From: JAANXG01 sp963731035
GTDB taxonomy: Bacteria > Pseudomonadota > Gammaproteobacteria > Arenicellales > JAANXG01
Assembly (NCBI GenBank): GCA_963731035.1
Contig: CAVSUY010000011.1
Span: forward strand, 62,001-126,000
DNA: 64,000 nucleotides
Reading direction: 5' to 3'
In this document: positions 17,764 through 26,657 of the stretch, one piece after another
Layout: each line of letters opens with the position of its first letter
How positions within the stretch are numbered: position 1 is the stretch's first letter
Notes under the pieces: generated by a model
Databases searched by the model: none
Seen by the model: the letters and a program-made list of their open reading frames with translations, nothing else
Told to the model about the DNA's origin: nothing
Program-made: the position numbers and the translations under genes

Positions 17764-20700
17764 ACGCCTTCGCTGGGCTGAGGTGTTACCCGCCCGCCCC
17801 TCCCGCGTTCCTGCAGGCGCTCGCACAGCACCCGCATCACTGCGAGACTAGTCTCCGGGCGCTCGCGTAGTATGACCTCGAACTGCTTCTGGCCGATGCA
17901 AAGCGTTCGTACTTCGCCGGCTGCGATCAGGGTCGCCGCGCGCGGCGCCTGGCTGATGATCGCCATCTCGCCCACGCACTCTCCCGGCTGGGAACGCCGC
18001 GCCAATTCCACGGTGCCTTCGTTGCTCTTGAACATGACCCGGACTTCGCCGGAAACGATGATGTAGAGCTCGTCTCCCGGCTCGTTCTCCTCGGCCAGCA
18101 CCTCGCCGTCGTGGAACAGGCGCTCGTAGGTGATGGACGCCACCTGCTTTAGTTCCGCCGGCGCCAGATCCGCAAACAGCGGGACGCGTTTCAAGAACAA
18201 TATGCGCTCCATCACCGAGAGCGTTTCTAGTTTTTGCATCGACTTGTCTCCGTTCAGCGCGTTCGCCGCAGCTTCGCGCACGGTCTCGTCGGGGTCATCG
18301 CGCGCCAGGCCAGCGAGCGCCGAGGTGATCTCCTCGGCGCTCGCTCCGCGCGCGGCCAGCGCGGCGCAGGCGCGCACCCATGGGTCGGAATCCCGCAGCG
18401 TTTCCAGCAGCAGGCCCGTATGGTCGACCTGGGCACCGGCGATCCCCGGCTCCCAAAGCCGCAGTAGCGGTCGAACCACGTGGCGGTCCGACACCGAATC
18501 CAGGATTTCCACCGCGTTCGCGCCCTGGCCCTGGTCCGAGCTGCCCAAGCTGGCGATGGCGGCTTCGAACGCCTCGTGGTCTGCGAGCGCGCCGAGCAGC
18601 CGCAGGGCATTGATGCCATAGTGCTCGGCTACGTGCTTCAACGAGTCCGCCAGGAGCAGCGCGGAATCGTCTTCACCCGCCCAGGCGTGAACCGGCTGCC
18701 ACAGGTCATGGTAGCGAAGCGCCTGCTCGATCCGCTCGCGGGCGCAGTCTCTAATGATATCCGCTTGCGACTCCACGGGCAGATGGGTCAGCGCCAGTAT
18801 CGCGCCGGCCTCCAGCTCCGGGTCGGCCAACGCCATCACCGTAGCGTCAACGGCGTCGCTCCCGAACGCCCCGATAGACGAGGCCACGGCTTCGCGCACC
18901 GACCGGTCGCCGTCCCCCAGCGCGCGGACCAACGCACTTGGGCATTCCGGACCTCCGATCTGCGCGAGCGCCGCGGCCGCGGCGCGGCGCACGGCGGGTT
19001 GAGGATCGTCCAGGGCGGCCTCCACGGACCCCACCGCAGAACCATCACCCCAGTCCGCGAACGCGTTCAGGGCCTCGACGCGGGCGTCGAGGTCGTCCGC
19101 CTGGGCCATCTGCCGCAGCGTCTCCAACGCCGCCGGTTGCGGCCCGAGCTTCAGCAATGTGACCGCGGACTCGGCCCTGACCGCGGGCTCCGGGTCCTCG
19201 AGCAGGGGCCGCACGTGTTCAACCAGGACCTGCGGATCCGAAACCAGGCGCCGCAGCGCGGCAATGGCCTCCACCTGGACTTCGGGATCCGGATCGTTCA
19301 GCCGTGCGATAACTTCGTCCCGCGCGGTGCTCGCGTCGCACTGCGCCAGAGCCCGCAGCAGGTTCGCTCGCACTCCAGCGTCAGGGTCATTCAGCTTTTC
19401 AACAAGTGTTGGGGCCATCTGCGCTTGGGCGAGGTCCACGAGAATAGCCGACGCCGCCCGCCGAACCGCCACGTCCGGGTCCGAGAGCCCGGCCACCGCG
19501 ATCGCGCTTTCCGCCGGATCCCGCTGGAAAGCAGCGAACGGATCTTCCTCGCTCTGGAAGACGAGCGGGCGACCCGCCCGCAACGCCTCGACCAGTGCGC
19601 TCAGATAGGCTTGGCGGACGCGCCAGGCGGCGAACAGCGCGAGAACGGCGGCGGCGGCGCCCACGAGGTACGTTGCCGTGGTCGTCCCCGATCCTTTCGC
19701 GAGCAACAGCACCGCGCCGATCAGCATCGCCCCTATCTGCAGGCACACGCCGTTGATGAACAGACGCGTCTGCTCGCGGCGCACGAGAGGAACGACGTTG
19801 AACAACGCCTGCCAGGCGTTGCGGGCAATGCCGCTCTGCCAGACCTCGTGGATGAACCGCAGCCCGACGACGGCGATGAAGCCGCCCGCCACGACCAGCA
19901 CCGAGAACCCAATCAGATCGAACACCGCAAGTATCACGAAGCTCGCCACGAGGCCGAAGCGGGCGTTGATCCGCGTGGCCAGAAACAGCGAGCCCAGCAG
20001 CGAGAGGCCCGTGGTGGCCCCTCGGAACGCGCCAAGGAATCCTGTAAGTTCATCCTCATGCGGGAAATGGATCTGGGCCGCACTCGAGAACACGAACCAG
20101 AGGAGATAGACCAACGCCTGGAACAAAAGCCCGGTCACCGCCACCCAGAACAGCAATCGAGAGCCCCGGACGAACTGAAATCCGGCCTGGAGATCCTCCC
20201 ACGCACTGCGCTTGACTCGCCGCGCGCGAGAGGCGACCTTGGTCCCGTCCTCGAGCGCAGGCGCAACCAACACGCGCGCCAGGCCGTAACCCACCAGCAA
20301 CGTCGCGGCCCAGCCGAGCAGAAGGTTCGCCGTCCCGAGCCAGCTCACCAGCAACGGCGTGATCAGTCCACCGCCGGAAAACCCCGCGATATCCGCCGCG
20401 GCGAACAATGGATAGAGGCGCTTCGCCTGCCGGGTGTCCCAGGCCATTCCGGCGACGCCCCAGAGCATCACTTGCAACAGCGTGTGGAACAGGGACGACG
20501 CGACCCAGAGCGCCTGGTAGATCCAGCTCTGATCGAGGACGACCAGAAACCGTGCGCCCACCAGGAGAAGCGCCACCGCAATCGGCAGCATCAGGTAGAA
20601 GCGAAGCGCCGGAATCCGTCCCAGCAACGTCGTGATGCCCAGCGTCGTGACGATGGTGACCAGACCAACCACCACGTAGAGGCGAGGGAGCACTCCCGCG

Positions 20701-20849
20701 CCGACCCTGGACAGCAGCAGAGACTCCGCGCCGGAGACACCGATTGCGATGCCGGCGCCCGGAATCAGCATCATCGCGGCAGTCAGTGCGACGAGGCGCC
20801 CCTCGCCGGAACGCACCTGTAGCCAGGAGGCCGCCCGCGCGCTCAACAT
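17742..20849 (-). CDS. MFS/NTT-like membrane protein fused to HEAT repeats and a cyclic-nucleotide-binding domain
   Basis: The 1035-residue protein has three parts. Residues about 1-430 form roughly twelve transmembrane helices of an MFS or nucleotide-transporter-like fold (MMLIPGAGIAIGVSGAESLL, then LYVVVGLVTIVTTLGIT). Residues about 440-860 are HEAT repeats, for example VEKLNDPDAGVRANLLRALA and VEAALDDPQPAVRRAAAAAL. Residues about 890-1015 form a cNMP-binding domain (FADLAPAELKQVASITYERL, then EPGDELYIIVSGEVRVMF and PGECVGEMAIISQAPRAATL). The transported substrate is unknown; the cNMP domain suggests control by cAMP or cGMP, and a cyclase is encoded at 4669-5673. It is convergent to and overlaps the importer ATPase gene. 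Confidence 0.88.
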   Translation of the reverse strand: MLSARAASWLQVRSGEGRLVALTAAMMLIPGAGIAIGVSGAESLLLSRVGAGVLPRLYVVVGLVTIVTTLGITTLLGRIPALRFYLMLPIAVALLLVGARFLVVLDQSWIYQALWVASSLFHTLLQVMLWGVAGMAWDTRQAKRLYPLFAAADIAGFSGGGLITPLLVSWLGTANLLLGWAATLLVGYGLARVLVAPALEDGTKVASRARRVKRSAWEDLQAGFQFVRGSRLLFWVAVTGLLFQALVYLLWFVFSSAAQIHFPHEDELTGFLGAFRGATTGLSLLGSLFLATRINARFGLVASFVILAVFDLIGFSVLVVAGGFIAVVGLRFIHEVWQSGIARNAWQALFNVVPLVRREQTRLFINGVCLQIGAMLIGAVLLLAKGSGTTTATYLVGAAAAVLALFAAWRVRQAYLSALVEALRAGRPLVFQSEEDPFAAFQRDPAESAIAVAGLSDPDVAVRRAASAILVDLAQAQMAPTLVEKLNDPDAGVRANLLRALAQCDASTARDEVIARLNDPDPEVQVEAIAALRRLVSDPQVLVEHVRPLLEDPEPAVRAESAVTLLKLGPQPAALETLRQMAQADDLDARVEALNAFADWGDGSAVGSVEAALDDPQPAVRRAAAAALAQIGGPECPSALVRALGDGDRSVREAVASSIGAFGSDAVDATVMALADPELEAGAILALTHLPVESQADIIRDCARERIEQALRYHDLWQPVHAWAGEDDSALLLADSLKHVAEHYGINALRLLGALADHEAFEAAIASLGSSDQGQGANAVEILDSVSDRHVVRPLLRLWEPGIAGAQVDHTGLLLETLRDSDPWVRACAALAARGASAEEITSALAGLARDDPDETVREAAANALNGDKSMQKLETLSVMERILFLKRVPLFADLAPAELKQVASITYERLFHDGEVLAEENEPGDELYIIVSGEVRVMFKSNEGTVELARRSQPGECVGEMAIISQAPRAATLIAAGEVRTLCIGQKQFEVILRERPETSLAVMRVLCERLQERGRGGRVTPQPSEGVQDAERS

Positions 20850-21310
20850 GCCTGATGCATTACGTCGTCGAAACCCACCAGGGGGAATTCTGAAGGAAGC
20901 GGACGCCTGAATACATCACGGCGTCCTGCGAGTGGTGCGCCGAACACGGGGCGCCGCGGCGGCCGAATCGAGGCAGGGGGTTCCAGGGGCAGTGGAAGTT
21001 CCTCGTGGAAGATGGAGTGTGTACAACGCAGATGAGCAGTCGGAGTCGTTGTCCCGCGATGAGCCGGCGAGATGCCCAGTTGAATTCGTTGCCGCATAGA
21101 GTCCCGGCCCATGTGTCTGGACCTCATGTTTCCACGCAAGGGTCGACGGGAACCCGACTCGATGGCAGCAAGGCTGTCAGTGCGCAAAGCTCTGATTGCG
21201 CTGTTGCCTGACCGACGCATCGGAATCAGTACCATGCCCCCACGCTCCATTCTAGGCTTCTGTCCCTGTTCCCGCAACAACAGCCCTGGAAGTTTCGTAT
21301 CGCCGAATGC
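20850..21310. other. Intergenic region without a recognisable gene
   Basis: Between the start of the MFS-HEAT gene and the ATP-grasp remnant I see only short frames of random composition. It must hold the promoter of the minus-strand MFS-HEAT gene, but I could not pick a convincing -35/-10 pair. No repeat or hairpin stands out. Confidence 0.4.
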
Positions 21311-21715
21311 TCAGCCGCCGAGCGCGGAGTTCCCTCGAACCAGGGAATGAATCGCGGCAGCATGGTTGCGCCGGACGGTTTCGAACTTGGACGTCCACCA
21401 GATCGCCACTTCCTGAGTGTTCAATTCTACAACCTGCGAGTCGCCGTTCGGAGAACGCAGCAAGTCCAGGCTCGTGTGCCCGAGCCCATCGCGGCTTGCC
21501 AGCTCGCTGCAGTAGCCCGCCTTCGCCGCGGTATCTTCGGGCAGCTTGGTGTCGGGGATGCGCTCTCCAGATGCTCGATCTTGGCCACCGTGCCGTCGTA
21601 CGGGATTCACTTCGGCACAAAACACGTCCCTTTCCGGATCCCACGCCAAGTCCGTAAGATCCTCCCGCGACAACATGCGCGGCTTCTGCCTCTTGAACGT
21701 ATCCGACCGCTTCAA
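21311..21715 (-). pseudogene. Remnant: C-terminal part of an ATP-grasp (RimK-like) protein
   Basis: The frame encodes about 134 residues. KAGYCSELASRDGLGHTSLD and LLRSPNGDSQVVELNTQEVA resemble the end of ATP-grasp ligases, where a LGLxxxGVDLLRxxDGxxVxEVN-type strand carries the Mg2+-binding Glu and Asn (here VELN). The N-terminal and central ATP-grasp subdomains are absent, and the first residues look like non-homologous read-in. I therefore call it a truncated remnant. A short functional protein is possible but unlikely, because it could not bind ATP. It lies downstream of the amino-acid ABC operon on the same strand. Confidence 0.5.
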
Positions 21716-21803
21716 AACCGGGTCGATCGCTTTCGGAGGCCCTGTCCCGGGAAATCGTACCGACGCTTGACACGGGTCCGGGGGTTCGCACGCGCGGTGA
21801 TCT

Positions 21804-22472
21804 TCAGATGTTGATGTGAACTCCGCCCCATTTCTTCTCGGCCCATCGGGTCAGCCGAAGCACTGGGTAGCAGTAGCAGAAGTACATCACCGCCACCAGC
21901 AGGAATACCGACAGTATGTAGGTGGGGAAGCGTTGGATTGAGACGTTGGCCTCGCGCACCAGCTCGGTCACACCGATCACCGACAGTACCGCGGTGTTCT
22001 TGATCACCAGCACATAGACGCCGCCCATGGGCGGCATCATCATCCGGAACGCCTGCGGCAAGACCACGTACCGCAGGGTCTGGAAGGCGGTGAAACCGCA
22101 GGCGCGGGCGGCTTCGGTCTGACCCCGCGGCACCGCATCGATGGCCGCCGCCACAATCTCGGCAACATAGGTGGAGGTATAGAGGCTGAGAGCGATCACC
22201 GCCGCCTGGAACGAACTCAATTCGAAGAATGCCAGCCCAGTGGTGGGCAGCACATAGTAGACAATGTAGATCTGCACCAGAAACGGCGTGCCCCGAAGCA
22301 GGTGAACGTAGCCGCCCAGACTGTTGACCAGCCAGGGGCCGCCGCGGGCGCGGCCCAGGCCGATGGTGGAACCCAGTAGACTGCCGAACACAATGGCCAG
22401 CAGTGACACAACGAACGTCTGCCACAGCCCTATCAGCAGAAACGGGAAAACATTTTCATACATGGCCAGCAT
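21804..22472 (-). CDS. Polar amino-acid ABC permease (HisM/GlnP type), second subunit
   Basis: The 222-residue inner-membrane protein has the His/Glu/Gln/Arg/opine permease pattern: LIGLWQTFVVSLLAIVFGSL (TM1), YVHLLRGTPFLVQIYIVYYV and YVAEIVAAAIDAVPRGQTEA. The EAA loop is ARACGFTAFQTLRYVVLPQA. It is the last gene of a four-gene cassette (ATPase, binding protein, two permeases) and starts 12 bp after the preceding permease stop. The two permeases form a heterodimeric channel. Confidence 0.93.
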   Translation of the reverse strand: MLAMYENVFPFLLIGLWQTFVVSLLAIVFGSLLGSTIGLGRARGGPWLVNSLGGYVHLLRGTPFLVQIYIVYYVLPTTGLAFFELSSFQAAVIALSLYTSTYVAEIVAAAIDAVPRGQTEAARACGFTAFQTLRYVVLPQAFRMMMPPMGGVYVLVIKNTAVLSVIGVTELVREANVSIQRFPTYILSVFLLVAVMYFCYCYPVLRLTRWAEKKWGGVHINI

Positions 22473-22484
22473 GGTCGTGCCCCG

Positions 22485-23165
22485 TCAGCGAATGCCGCCG
22501 AGCCGGCGCTGGGCGACGCCCGAGACGACCACCATCGCCAGATAGATCAGCAGATAGCCGGCCGCCGCGGTCAAGAAACCCTCGTTCGGCATCACACGCT
22601 CCGACAGCACCGTAAGTCCGGCGCTCAACAGCTCCGAGACCGTGATGATGCTGAGCAGCGAGCTGTCCTTGATCAGCACGATGGTCTGTCCTAAAACAGG
22701 CGGTACTACGTTGGCGAACGCCTGCGGCAGAATCACGTAGAACATGCGCTGGCGATAGGTCATACCGACGGCCAGCGCGCCCTCGGTCTGGGTGCGCGGC
22801 ACTGCCTCGATACCGGCGCGAATGATCTCCGCCATATAGGCGCCGCAATTCAAGGTCAATGCGATAATGCCGTCGATCAACGGGCTGATCTCCCAGCCCA
22901 GCACCGGCACCACCTGCAAGCCGAAGTAGATGACGTAGATCTGTACCAGCAGCGGCGTGGCGCGGATCGCCTCGATGTACACGCCGGCACCCCGACTGAT
23001 GGCCGCGCGGCGCGACATGCGCGCCAGCGCGACCAGGGTGCCGATAAGGATCGACAGGACAAAGCTGACTGCTGAAATCCATATAGTCGCCCATATGCCA
23101 TGGGCGAACAGTGGCAGGTACTGGGCGACGACGTGGTAGTTGTAGAAGCCGAGCAGCCAGCTCAC
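22485..23165 (-). CDS. Polar amino-acid ABC permease (HisQ/GlnP type), first subunit
   Basis: The 226-residue protein starts at a GTG (23163-23165). It shows WATIWISAVSFVLSILIGTL, YIEAIRATPLLVQIYVIYFG, YMAEIIRAGIEAVPRTQTEG and the EAA loop ALAVGMTYRQRMFYVILPQA. These are the family 3 amino-acid permease landmarks. It lies 42 bp after the binding-protein gene and 12 bp before the second permease. Substrate specificity is set by the binding protein, not by this subunit. Confidence 0.93.
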   Translation of the reverse strand: MSWLLGFYNYHVVAQYLPLFAHGIWATIWISAVSFVLSILIGTLVALARMSRRAAISRGAGVYIEAIRATPLLVQIYVIYFGLQVVPVLGWEISPLIDGIIALTLNCGAYMAEIIRAGIEAVPRTQTEGALAVGMTYRQRMFYVILPQAFANVVPPVLGQTIVLIKDSSLLSIITVSELLSAGLTVLSERVMPNEGFLTAAAGYLLIYLAMVVVSGVAQRRLGGIR

Positions 23166-23207
23166 AACCGAACCGCCGTCGCCGCCTGGTCCATGCCGCG
23201 ACCCTCT

Positions 23208-24011
23208 TTACTTATGATCCTTTTCCCAGGCGGTCGAATTCCACCAGTAGTCCAGCAACTGGTCGAGCTCGCCGTCCGTCTGAATGAAGCGGATGTAGTT
23301 GTTCAGGAACTGAAGCAGATGGGTGTCTTCCGGACGCACGGCGAAGGCCAGCGGTTCCTTGCGGATCACCTTGTCCAGCATGCGCATATCGGGATAGGCG
23401 TTGACATACTGCATGGCACCGCCGCGGTCCATGACTGCGGCATCGACCCGGCCGGACGCCACCGCCTGAGCCACGGAAGGACCACCGCCGGCGAATTCCT
23501 TAAGGGTCGCGTTCGGCATGTAGCTCTTGACCATGTCAACGTAGCTGCTGGCCTGGACTACTCCGATGGTGACACCCTTCTTGTTGAGGTCTTCCCAGGT
23601 CTTGAAAGGCTTGTCCTTCATCGAGATGGAGCGCACCTCGGAGTAGAAAATAGGAATGGTGAAGTTGAGCTTAAGGGCACGCTTCTGAGTCGGCGTCATG
23701 TCGGCGGCGATGAAAGCGGCCTTGCCGGACAACACCGCCGGAATCAGCCCCTTCCACTCATAGTCGAGCAGGTCCAGCTCCAGGCCCGAGGCTTCCGCCA
23801 GTTTCCTGACGATGTCCACCGCCAGGCCGGTGCGCTTGCCGTCCTTGTCGACGAAGCTGATCGGCGGTCCCTGCGTCTGCACCGCCACGCTCATCTTGCC
23901 GGTCTCCAGCATCTTGGCGACCACGTCGTCAGCCCGCGCGGAAACCACGCTCAGGCCCAACAACGCCGTGGCACCCGCGAGTACGGGCAACAGTCTCTTG
24001 AATACAAACAT
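23208..24011 (-). CDS. Amino-acid ABC substrate-binding protein, family 3
   Basis: The 267-residue protein has a Sec signal (RLLPVLAGATALLGLSVVSA, cleavage near SARA). Its family 3 landmarks are TGLAVDIVRKLAEASGLELD, LLDYEWKGLIPAVLSGKAAF, IAADMTPTQKRALKLNFTIP and DPAVMDRGG-like (here DAAVMDRGGAM). The WKGLIPAL/V and MTxTxxR blocks line the amino-acid pocket. I start it at the ATG at 24011 because an AGGAGG sits at ideal distance; the ATG at 24026 lies inside that ribosome-binding site. The gene is between the ATPase and the permeases. The ligand is a polar or methylated amino acid by context with the sarcosine-oxidase-like gene upstream, which is inference. Confidence 0.92.
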   Translation of the reverse strand: MFVFKRLLPVLAGATALLGLSVVSARADDVVAKMLETGKMSVAVQTQGPPISFVDKDGKRTGLAVDIVRKLAEASGLELDLLDYEWKGLIPAVLSGKAAFIAADMTPTQKRALKLNFTIPIFYSEVRSISMKDKPFKTWEDLNKKGVTIGVVQASSYVDMVKSYMPNATLKEFAGGGPSVAQAVASGRVDAAVMDRGGAMQYVNAYPDMRMLDKVIRKEPLAFAVRPEDTHLLQFLNNYIRFIQTDGELDQLLDYWWNSTAWEKDHK

Positions 24012-24091
24012 GGATAACCTCCTCATCTTGTTGCTAGGATTACATCACTATATTGCGCCGTCCATGGCGCGGCAGCTCACGGTCTGCACGG

Positions 24092-24847
24092 CTACAGAAT
24101 TTCACGCATGAAATGCTGTGTTCGTTCATTGCGGGGCTGGGTAAAGAACTGTTCGGGCGGTCCCTCTTCAATGATCTCACCGGCGTCCATGAAGATCATC
24201 CGGTGCGCGGCCCGCCTCGCGAAGCCCATCTCGTGGGTGACCACTACCATGGTCATACCTTCAGCGGCCAACTCCGTCATCAATTCCAGCACACCGTTGA
24301 CGGTTTCCGGGTCCAGCGCCGATGTCGCCTCGTCGAACAGCATGACCTTGGGATTCATGGCCAAGGCCCGGGCTATCGCCACACGCTGCTGCTGACCGCC
24401 GGAAAGCTGGCTCGGGTAGTTGCCGGCACGATCGGCGATGCCGACTCGCTCCAGCAGTTTCCTGGCACTTTGTTCGGCATCCTCCCGCGAACGCTTCAAT
24501 ACCACGGTTTGGGGCATGACGACGTTCTGTAATGCGGTGCGATGGAGGAACAGGTTGAAATGCTGGAAGACCATGCCGACCTGGGCCCGCAACCTGTTCA
24601 TGTCGGTGCTGCCGGCGCCGAGGTCAATGCCGTCGATGACGATGCGGCCGCTGTCATAGCGCTCGAGTCCATTCAACGTGCGCAGCAGGGTACTCTTGCC
24701 GGAGCCGCTGGGACCAACGATCACCAGCACCTCGCCGCGGTCAACATAATTGCTGACGTTCTTTACTGCATCGACGGTGTCGCCGTCGGGCAGGGCGAAG
24801 GACTTGGTGACCTCGTCAATTGTTATGAGATGCTGGCCGTTGTGCAT
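24092..24847 (-). CDS. Polar amino-acid ABC ATPase (GlnQ/HisP type)
   Basis: The 251-residue ATPase has Walker A VGPSGSGKSTLLRTLNGLE, Q-loop VGMVFQHFNLF, signature QLSGGQQQRVAIARALAMNP, Walker B VMLFDEATSALDPE and switch His VVTHEMGFAR. PQTVVLKRSREDAEQSARKL and the length match GlnQ. It is the first gene of the four-gene cassette. The intergenic 24848-24996 upstream must carry the cassette promoter; no clear hexamers were identified there. Confidence 0.94.
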   Translation of the reverse strand: MHNGQHLITIDEVTKSFALPDGDTVDAVKNVSNYVDRGEVLVIVGPSGSGKSTLLRTLNGLERYDSGRIVIDGIDLGAGSTDMNRLRAQVGMVFQHFNLFLHRTALQNVVMPQTVVLKRSREDAEQSARKLLERVGIADRAGNYPSQLSGGQQQRVAIARALAMNPKVMLFDEATSALDPETVNGVLELMTELAAEGMTMVVVTHEMGFARRAAHRMIFMDAGEIIEEGPPEQFFTQPRNERTQHFMREIL

Positions 24848-24996
24848 CGTGATAACGGCTGGTTATGGATTTTGATCCGAGGTTGTGAACGCGGATGCAT
24901 CTTATAGTACGACCGCCGGGAAGGGAAGGATAACCGGCCCTGCGGCCGCAATGAGGGGCCTTCGGGGCGCGTACCAGCGGTGAGTTCGCAAGACCG

Positions 24997-26100
24997 TCAA
25001 CCTTCGTCCGCCCGTAGCCAACGTTCCAACGCATTTACGTCGCCGTCCTCGACGCATTTTGCAACACGTCTGCCGACGGCGGCGCCGAACTTGTAGCCGT
25101 GGCCGGAGCATGCCGACACGATCAGCGCCTTGCCGCGCGCTGTTGCGAAGAAGCGCTCGTCCTCGGTGAACGTGTAGGCGCAGGTCACCACGCTTTCGAC
25201 GCGATACTCAGAAAGCCGCGCGAGGGGCGGTCCGAAGAGGTCGCGTATAGCCTCGCCCTCCCCCGTCTCGGCCACGCGCCGCGCATCGGCGTCTTCGCAG
25301 GCGATCTTGTGCAGGCCGGAGCCGAATTTCAGGCCCGCCCCGCGGCCGGGCGGCAGGATGTAGCCGTCGGTGTCGCCGCCGACGTCGACAATGACGGGCG
25401 CCGCCTCCCATGCTTTCGTCAAGTCGCGCGGCGGCTCGAGATAGACGACCGCGGTACGGTAGGTTGTCAGGGCGCGGACGAGATCGGGGAACAGCTTCGT
25501 GACCCAGGCGCCCGCGGCAACGACGATTCGATCGGACGCAAGCTCCTCACCGTCGTGCAACGTAACGACGCCGCGCTCCGGGTCGACGGCCGTAGCACCG
25601 GTGTTCTCCAGCACCTGTGCACCGCCGGTGCGCAGGAGGCGGACTAGACCTTCGGCGATTCCCCGGCAATAGAGCGTACCCCCTTCCGGAGACACATAGG
25701 CGTAGCGGAAGGTATGGGGCGCCAGGAATGGATAGCGGCGCACGGCGTCTGCGGGCGTCATCATGTCGAAGGGATAGGCACCCGCCTCCAGACCCTTTCG
25801 ATATTCTTCCGCCTCATCGCCCGGTTCGCGTGAGACACCCATGAAGCCGCGCGCCTCGAAATGGCTTTCGCCCAGGTCCCGCCACAACTCCTCCCAGGCC
25901 GCGAAGGCTTCGGTGATCACCGAGGCATAACCCGAGTCCGGCCTGTAGGCACGGCGGATGATGCGGTGATGATCGCCGGACGCCGCCAGTGGATTGGGGA
26001 TTGGCCCCTGCTCGACCAGAGTAACGGCGTGCCCACGCTTGTTGAGAGTCCAAGCGCTCGACAATCCGGCGATGCCGGCCCCTACGACTGTGATTTTCAA
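24997..26100 (-). CDS. Sarcosine-oxidase-like FAD-dependent N-methyl amino acid oxidase
   Basis: The 367-residue protein opens with the FAD dinucleotide motif VVGAGIAGLSSAWTLNKRGH (GxGxxG at 7-12). The end has TCAYTFTEDERFF and SACSGHGYKFGAAVGRRVA. In monomeric sarcosine oxidase the matching CxYTxTxDExF cysteine holds FAD covalently, and SGHGFKF lines the cofactor, so both features are present here. The family oxidises sarcosine, pipecolate, N-methyltryptophan or similar amines, releasing formaldehyde and H2O2. It lies 149 bp upstream of the amino-acid ABC cassette on the same strand, so imported N-methyl or cyclic amino acids are the likely substrates. Confidence 0.85.
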   Translation of the reverse strand: MKITVVGAGIAGLSSAWTLNKRGHAVTLVEQGPIPNPLAASGDHHRIIRRAYRPDSGYASVITEAFAAWEELWRDLGESHFEARGFMGVSREPGDEAEEYRKGLEAGAYPFDMMTPADAVRRYPFLAPHTFRYAYVSPEGGTLYCRGIAEGLVRLLRTGGAQVLENTGATAVDPERGVVTLHDGEELASDRIVVAAGAWVTKLFPDLVRALTTYRTAVVYLEPPRDLTKAWEAAPVIVDVGGDTDGYILPPGRGAGLKFGSGLHKIACEDADARRVAETGEGEAIRDLFGPPLARLSEYRVESVVTCAYTFTEDERFFATARGKALIVSACSGHGYKFGAAVGRRVAKCVEDGDVNALERWLRADEG

Positions 26101-26337
26101 GCTCTGCTCCGTCGCGTTCGCAAGACGGGGCGAACATTACCCAAGCGCCCCGGGGAATAAAACATGGATTTACCGCGGAGACGCCGCTTCGATGTGGTGC
26201 ATCGGATAGCCGCTTGTGCACCGTCTTGCAGCGCGTTGCGGAACACTCCCAAGCCAATCCCTTGAAAGATCAACACCGCGTGGTTGGCACGATTTATGCT
26301 CCCTTAACTTTAACAGATCCACCGGAGATGATCCGAG

Positions 26338-26580
26338 ATGAAGAGCTATCAATCCGAAGTGCCGACCTATGAGTTTGAAGTGATGTTGAAGTACATGACA
26401 CGCAAGGTCGCCGAGTTGGGCATGGGCCCGCGGTTCGATCAGCTTGCGCTCGCTGACATTCTGATCGGTCATGACGTCACGACCCTCGACAAGCTGGCCG
26501 ACGTGGTTTCGCTCGCCCGAAATCTGCAGTCGGGGGTGTCGCTCGCGACCTCAGAAGGACAGCAACCAGTGGTCAACTAG
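26338..26580 (+). CDS. Small conserved-looking hypothetical protein (80 residues)
   Basis: The ATG at 26338 follows CGGAGATGATCCGAG, a good ribosome-binding site. The product has amphipathic helices (VMLKYMTRKVAELGMGPRFD, ADILIGHDVTTLDKLADVVS), no Cys, no signal and no membrane segment. The reading frame is codon-biased like neighbouring genes. I do not recognise the family. It ends 16 bp before an extragenic palindrome and is convergent to the MetE-like gene. Confidence 0.55.
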   Translation: MKSYQSEVPTYEFEVMLKYMTRKVAELGMGPRFDQLALADILIGHDVTTLDKLADVVSLARNLQSGVSLATSEGQQPVVN

Positions 26581-26596
26581 CCTCGATGTTGCTTCT

Positions 26597-26651
26597 GTAG
26601 GTCGGCTTCAGCCCGACATCAATACCATTGTCGGGCTGAAGCCCGACCTAC
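26597..26651. repeat. Extragenic palindromic repeat (GTAGGTCGG..CTTCAGCCCGAC type)
   Basis: Left arm GTAGGTCGGCTTCAGCCCGAC (26597-26617) and right arm 26630-26651 are reverse complements except for one G missing on the left; 12 bases separate them. Each arm can also fold on itself. It sits exactly between two convergent stops (26580 and 26658) and may act as a bidirectional transcription terminator or mRNA stabiliser. The motif resembles REP-like elements common in gammaproteobacteria. Confidence 0.85.
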
Positions 26652-26657
26652 CGCCGG

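Noticed and set aside
18480..20822. 780-residue plus-strand open frame opposite the MFS-HEAT gene
   Set aside because: Extremely Arg/Gln/His-rich antisense translation of a well-supported gene; GC-rich third-position artefact.
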